Assembly: GCA_046297095.1 (NCBI GenBank)
Contig: JBKCNS010000022.1
Span: forward strand, 1-64,000
Direction of reading: 5' to 3'
Length of the DNA: 64,000 nucleotides
DNA from: JBBATK01 sp046297095
GTDB taxonomy: Bacteria; Bacteroidota; Ignavibacteria; Kapaibacteriales; NICIL-2
Part shown: positions 61,116 through 64,000 of the stretch, piece by piece
Numbering within the stretch: position 1 is the first letter of the stretch
Layout: each line of letters begins with the position of its first letter
Notes under the pieces: model-generated
Database searches by the model: none
Told to the model about the DNA's origin: nothing
Seen by the model: only the letters and a program-made list of their open reading frames with translations
Position numbers and translations under genes: made by a program

Positions 61116-61156
61116 ACGTGTAGAGTTCGAAGTTTTGGATGAAAAAATAAAGCCCG

Positions 61157-61164
61157 CAAAAGTA
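61157..61164 (-). promoter_or_regulatory. proS promoter -7 element
   Basis: TACTTTTG (then C) on the minus strand, 42 bp upstream of the proS ATG and back to back with the SnoaL-gene promoter. Confidence 0.5.
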
Positions 61165-61242
61165 CGAAGCCACGGCCCAGCACTCCACAATGCGTCTGTG
61201 ATTGCTGTATACAGACTCGCCGGATATTTTTTATAAAAAGCC

Positions 61243-61258
61243 GACCGACCGGTCGGTC
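61243..61258. promoter_or_regulatory. TetR-type operator palindrome
   Basis: GACCGACCGGTCGGTC is a perfect 16-bp palindrome of the form widely bound by TetR/AcrR regulators. It ends 7 bp before the -7 element at 61266, so a bound repressor would block the plus-strand promoter. No tetR gene lies in the window. Confidence 0.75.
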
Positions 61259-61265
61259 TGAATCG

Positions 61266-61273
61266 TATTTTTG
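61266..61273 (+). promoter_or_regulatory. Promoter -7 element of the SnoaL-like gene
   Basis: TATTTTTG (then C), 53 bp before the ATG and directly downstream of the TetR-type palindrome. Confidence 0.6.
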
Positions 61274-61326
61274 CCGCATCACATTGTCTTTTGTTTTACT
61301 GTCGTACGTTTTAGGAGAAGACTCAC

Positions 61327-61692
61327 ATGGATAGAAAAGCTTGGCTGGAGAACATTGGTCGCATCATCGATTCGATGGATGCTGAAGGTTTCGCAGCGCT
61401 CATCACAGAGAACGGCACGTTCCGCTTCGGCAACATGCCGGCAGTGGTAGGTCGTGCAAACATTGCTGAAACCGTTCGGAACTTTTGGTCGATGATCAAG
61501 AATTCTGAAAATCACGAAGTGGTGGATTTTTGGGAGAAGCCCGGGTCGGTAGTGTGGCAGGGCTCTGTGCTGTATACACGCATGGACGGTCGCCAGGTAA
61601 AAGTTCAGTTCACGAACATTTTTCACATGGATGGTGATCTCATTCAAGATTACCTGATCTACATCGACAACGGTCCGCTGTGGGAAGCGTAA
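61327..61692 (+). CDS. SnoaL/NTF2-fold small protein
   Basis: 121 residues. The pattern WLENIGRIIDSMDAEGFAALI, then FRFGNMPAVVGRANIAETVRNFW, then SVVWQGSVLYTRMDGRQVKV and QFTNIFHMDGDLIQDYLIYID is the nuclear-transport-factor-2/SnoaL-like fold (one cone-shaped domain with a curved sheet). Members are isomerases, hydrolases or ligand binders; the active residues vary and cannot be assigned here. Expression is probably controlled by a TetR-family repressor through the palindrome upstream. A strong terminator follows, so it is a single-gene unit. Confidence 0.83.
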   Translation: MDRKAWLENIGRIIDSMDAEGFAALITENGTFRFGNMPAVVGRANIAETVRNFWSMIKNSENHEVVDFWEKPGSVVWQGSVLYTRMDGRQVKVQFTNIFHMDGDLIQDYLIYIDNGPLWEA

Positions 61693-61738
61693 AGAAAAGA
61701 AACGCAAAGCTCACTCTCACTTCGCACACACATTTGTA

Positions 61739-61773
61739 TCGCAGATCGTACCACACGGTCTGCGATTTTTTTT
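61739..61773 (+). terminator. Terminator of the SnoaL-like gene
   Basis: TCGCAGATCGT pairs with ACGGTCTGCGA (one T-G pair) over an ACCAC loop, followed by eight T residues. Confidence 0.92.
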
Positions 61774-61815
61774 GATGGATACTTGATGGATACCTGATGG
61801 ATACCTGATGGATTC
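61772..61815. repeat. Four 11-bp tandem units after a terminator
   Basis: TTGATGGATAC twice, CTGATGGATAC and CTGATGGATTC, starting in the terminator T-run. Confidence 0.9.
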
Positions 61816-61869
61816 TTCACGACCACCGGAAGCTTTGGCCGGGTGTTACCTCGGTTTCACTCAACCGTA

Positions 61870-63336
61870 TCAGGACTTTGCGGGAGTGCGAGCAAAAAGA
61901 GAACGCAGTGCGCGGTTCTCCTGCGGGGTAAAGAAACCGCTAAGGCGCAGTAGTATCACAAAGCCGGTAACGAGCAGGAGTTTTGCAGCTATTGCCCACG
62001 GAAGCATCAGTTCGGCAATACGTGTATTGGCAAAAAAGATTGCAGCACTGAGCACCCAAATGCGCAGCACACGCCACCACTCATACTGCACGTTGAATAC
62101 CCTCTGCGAGCTCAGCAGCATGATGCACGCCGAAACAGCGTATGCGCCAAAGGTGGCCCATGCGGCTCCGGTGTACGAGAGTGTGGGAATAAGCAGCACA
62201 TTCAACGCTATGTTCACGGCGGCGGCAGAACCAACCACCAGCGGCAAGCGTCCGGTTTTTTTTGTGATGTGCAAACCCGCGGAGAGGTTCGAGGTCATGC
62301 CCGCAAAGTAGTAGGCTGCAGCCACGATGGGAACAATATGCAGTCCCTGCCAGTACGAAGGATGAATGAGGGTACCACCGGGAAAAGGAAGCTGCACCAC
62401 CACCGAGGCAAACAAACTGATAAGCAGAAACACCAGCGCGCTCATCAAAGTGAAGTACGTGAAGATGCGGCCGAACAACACCGGGGCATCGTCGTCCTCG
62501 GCATGTTGCAAGTAGAATGGTTTCCATGCATACTCAAACACCGACACGCACAACATCATGGGAATGGCAAGGCGATAATTGGCGTTGTAAAGACCCACAA
62601 TAAGCGGCGTCGTCATGGCAGTAAGTATGGGGCGATCGGCCACCTGCAGCAGCATCGAGGCAAAGCCCGACGGAATGGTGGGAATGCCAAAGGCAGCAAG
62701 CTCACGTAGGCGCGAAGCTCCACGACGCAGCCCGCGAGCAATGTGCGGCGCAACGAGTATCACCGAAACCAGCGACGAACATGCACCTGCAATGAACACA
62801 CCGCGCGAGCCCAACGACATACCCACAACGAGTATCACGTTCAATGCAATATTCACCACCACCGACAGCACCTTATACGTGGCGAAGCGTCGAGCTTTGC
62901 GCTCCATGCGTAGCTGCGCAAACGGTATGATAGAAACAGCATCCAGAAAGGGTATGAGCAGCAACAACGCGAAGAGCGAAGAGGGTGCATCCGGCCCAAT
63001 ACCGGCAAAAGGTGCCGTGTGCGCGCGAAGCACATAAAGAATACCGGACATGCAGGCCGCAATTCCCACCACGGGTACAAAGCTCTGCGTAAAGACCAAG
63101 GCCTTTTCGTTGTTGTCGCCTCGGTAAAATCTCATGAAGGCCGATTCAAAACCAAAGGCATAAAGAATATTGACAAAGGCAATAAGGGCGTACACGTTAG
63201 ACACCACGCCAAGCTCCGACATCGTCAGGTAGTTGGTGTACAGCGGAGTAAGAAGAAACGTCAGGAAGCGCTGTATGATAGTGCTTGCTCCATACACCGC
63301 GGTGTCGGAGGCCAGTGATCGCAATTTTTCGCGCAT
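61870..63336 (-). CDS. Wzx/MATE-type polysaccharide flippase
   Basis: 488 residues from ATG 63336 (MREKLRSLASDTAVYGAST); an ATG at 63369 is possible. The protein has 12-14 membrane helices with the family start RSLASDTAVYGASTIIQRFLTFLLTPLYTNYL and the mid-chain FGIPTIPSGFASMLLQVADRPIL. A cytoplasmic tail FTPQENRALRSL ends the chain. Such proteins flip lipid-linked oligosaccharides across the inner membrane. The nearby GT2, GT9 and GDP-mannose genes suggest a role in O-antigen or exopolysaccharide export. Confidence 0.9.
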   Translation of the reverse strand: MREKLRSLASDTAVYGASTIIQRFLTFLLTPLYTNYLTMSELGVVSNVYALIAFVNILYAFGFESAFMRFYRGDNNEKALVFTQSFVPVVGIAACMSGILYVLRAHTAPFAGIGPDAPSSLFALLLLIPFLDAVSIIPFAQLRMERKARRFATYKVLSVVVNIALNVILVVGMSLGSRGVFIAGACSSLVSVILVAPHIARGLRRGASRLRELAAFGIPTIPSGFASMLLQVADRPILTAMTTPLIVGLYNANYRLAIPMMLCVSVFEYAWKPFYLQHAEDDDAPVLFGRIFTYFTLMSALVFLLISLFASVVVQLPFPGGTLIHPSYWQGLHIVPIVAAAYYFAGMTSNLSAGLHITKKTGRLPLVVGSAAAVNIALNVLLIPTLSYTGAAWATFGAYAVSACIMLLSSQRVFNVQYEWWRVLRIWVLSAAIFFANTRIAELMLPWAIAAKLLLVTGFVILLRLSGFFTPQENRALRSLFARTPAKS

Positions 63337-63517
63337 AAATGATTCAGTGTGTCGCGGCGCAAAATACACAGGTTCGCATGTGTGCTGGAACCGCAGCGAT
63401 CAAACCGACCACCTGTGGCACCTTTCCGCTGCGGAGCTGTAGCTTCGACGCTGCCCGATTGCATCACGCAATCGCAGCGTGTAACTTGCATAGTCGCTCA
63501 CTTTACCAACTCACAAT

Positions 63518-64000
63518 ATGAGGTCTCCGGGTATGCGTTTTTTCGCTCGCGCTCTCAAACAAGCCACTCACATCGCTCGCGCCACACGCGCCACTTATGG
63601 CCTGGCTCTGATGCTGTTGATTACACACTCCGTGTTTGCGCAGGACGACACTCTTGCAACTCGCTTACGCAATCATGTGTATACGCTGGCGTCGCAGGAT
63701 TTTGAGGGACGTTATCCCGGTACACCGGGCAATGAAAAGGCCGTGGCATACATACGCTCGGAGTTTATGAAGATGGGCCTTCGTCCGGTAGGCAGCTCGT
63801 ACACGCAGCAGTTTAACGTGCCCTCCGGCGTGGAGCTTGCAGGAGACAACTCAGTAAGCTTTGGCGTGATTATTCCCAAGCCTTTTGTTCCGGCATCGGA
63901 ACTCAAGCCCATGAAGATAGGTTGGAAGACCGGCATAGACTACACGCCCGTCGGGTTCAGCACCAGTGCAAGTGTAAGCGGTGGCCTGACCTTTGTGGGA
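63518..64000 (+). CDS. M28-family peptidase, 3' end off the window
   Basis: 161 residues visible; start is ATG 63518 or the in-frame ATG 63533. A signal peptide (about residues 20-45, LMLLITHSVFAQ) precedes YTLASQDFEGRYPGTPGN, EKAVAYIRSEFMKMGLRPVG and TQQFNVPSG, which is the standard N-terminus of secreted M28 zinc aminopeptidases. The metal-binding residues lie beyond the window edge and cannot be checked. It is divergent from the flippase gene. Confidence 0.8.
   Translation, partial: MRSPGMRFFARALKQATHIARATRATYGLALMLLITHSVFAQDDTLATRLRNHVYTLASQDFEGRYPGTPGNEKAVAYIRSEFMKMGLRPVGSSYTQQFNVPSGVELAGDNSVSFGVIIPKPFVPASELKPMKIGWKTGIDYTPVGFSTSASVSGGLTFVG

Noticed and set aside
19607..61815. Tandem arrays considered as CRISPR
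   Set aside because: Units are 7-23 bp and contiguous with no unique spacers, and no cas genes are present.

Overview
The window looks like chromosomal DNA from a free-living bacterium of the Bacteroidota/Chlorobiota (FCB) superphylum. A deep lineage such as Ignavibacteria or Kapabacteria is possible, but the phylum is an inference. The evidence is a secreted subtilisin-like protease ending in a type IX secretion sorting domain, a TonB-dependent receptor with a CarboxypepD_reg N-terminus, several small beta-barrel outer-membrane proteins, weak Shine-Dalgarno sites at many genes, and a Bacteroidota-type -7 promoter element (TAnnTTTG) ahead of at least ten transcription units. Base composition is near 50% GC by eye. 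There is no prophage, insertion sequence, CRISPR array or rRNA operon. Coding density is high, and about 52 protein genes plus two tRNA genes are supported.

Layout. 1-10.5 kb: a Gly/Ser-rich exported protein, a small duplicated-domain protein, the T9SS protease, a DcuC-type dicarboxylate transporter, a CAT-anticodon tRNA (probably Ile2), an outer-membrane barrel protein, gamma-glutamyltransferase and a GH57 glucan branching enzyme. 10.7-16 kb: an orphan OmpR-type regulator, a MazG-like protein, a lipoprotein/TonB-receptor pair and a nitroreductase. 16-21 kb: mraZ-rsmH with a striking MraZ-type operator, rho and pyk. 21-34.5 kb: barrel proteins, a methyltransferase, arginase divergent from pntB, cdsA, a CDF metal exporter, a YciO protein, a soluble receiver-kinase hybrid, a LysE exporter, a PolB-like exonuclease, a YihY membrane protein and a MurG/MGDG-type glycosyltransferase. 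34.6-42.9 kb: dus, a giant tilS overlapping hpt, manC, and an isolated nuoL with a small membrane protein. 42.9-54 kb: a glutamine amidotransferase, a degenerate vanadium-haloperoxidase-like lipoprotein, tRNA-Leu, trigger factor, a heptosyltransferase-type protein, an rRNA pseudouridine synthase with a long disordered N-terminus, a Tat-exported superoxide dismutase and a BatA/VWA protein. 54-64 kb: a six-gene run (J-domain-like coiled coil, ABC exporter pair, FtsE-like ATPase, dapB, GT2 glycosyltransferase), proS, a SnoaL-like protein under a TetR-type palindrome, a Wzx-type flippase and the start of an M28 peptidase.

Themes. Translation and RNA modification dominate: TilS and its likely substrate tRNA, Dus, an RluB-type synthase, proS, YciO and rsmH. 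Two of these enzymes (TilS and the RluB-type protein) carry very long, low-complexity, highly charged N-terminal extensions; this is the most unusual protein-level signal here. A second theme is envelope biogenesis (manC, GT9, GT2, flippase, cdsA, MGDG-like GT, TonB receptor, T9SS cargo). A third is many short tandem-repeat arrays, often with periods of 10-13 bp, lying on or just beyond gene 3' ends.
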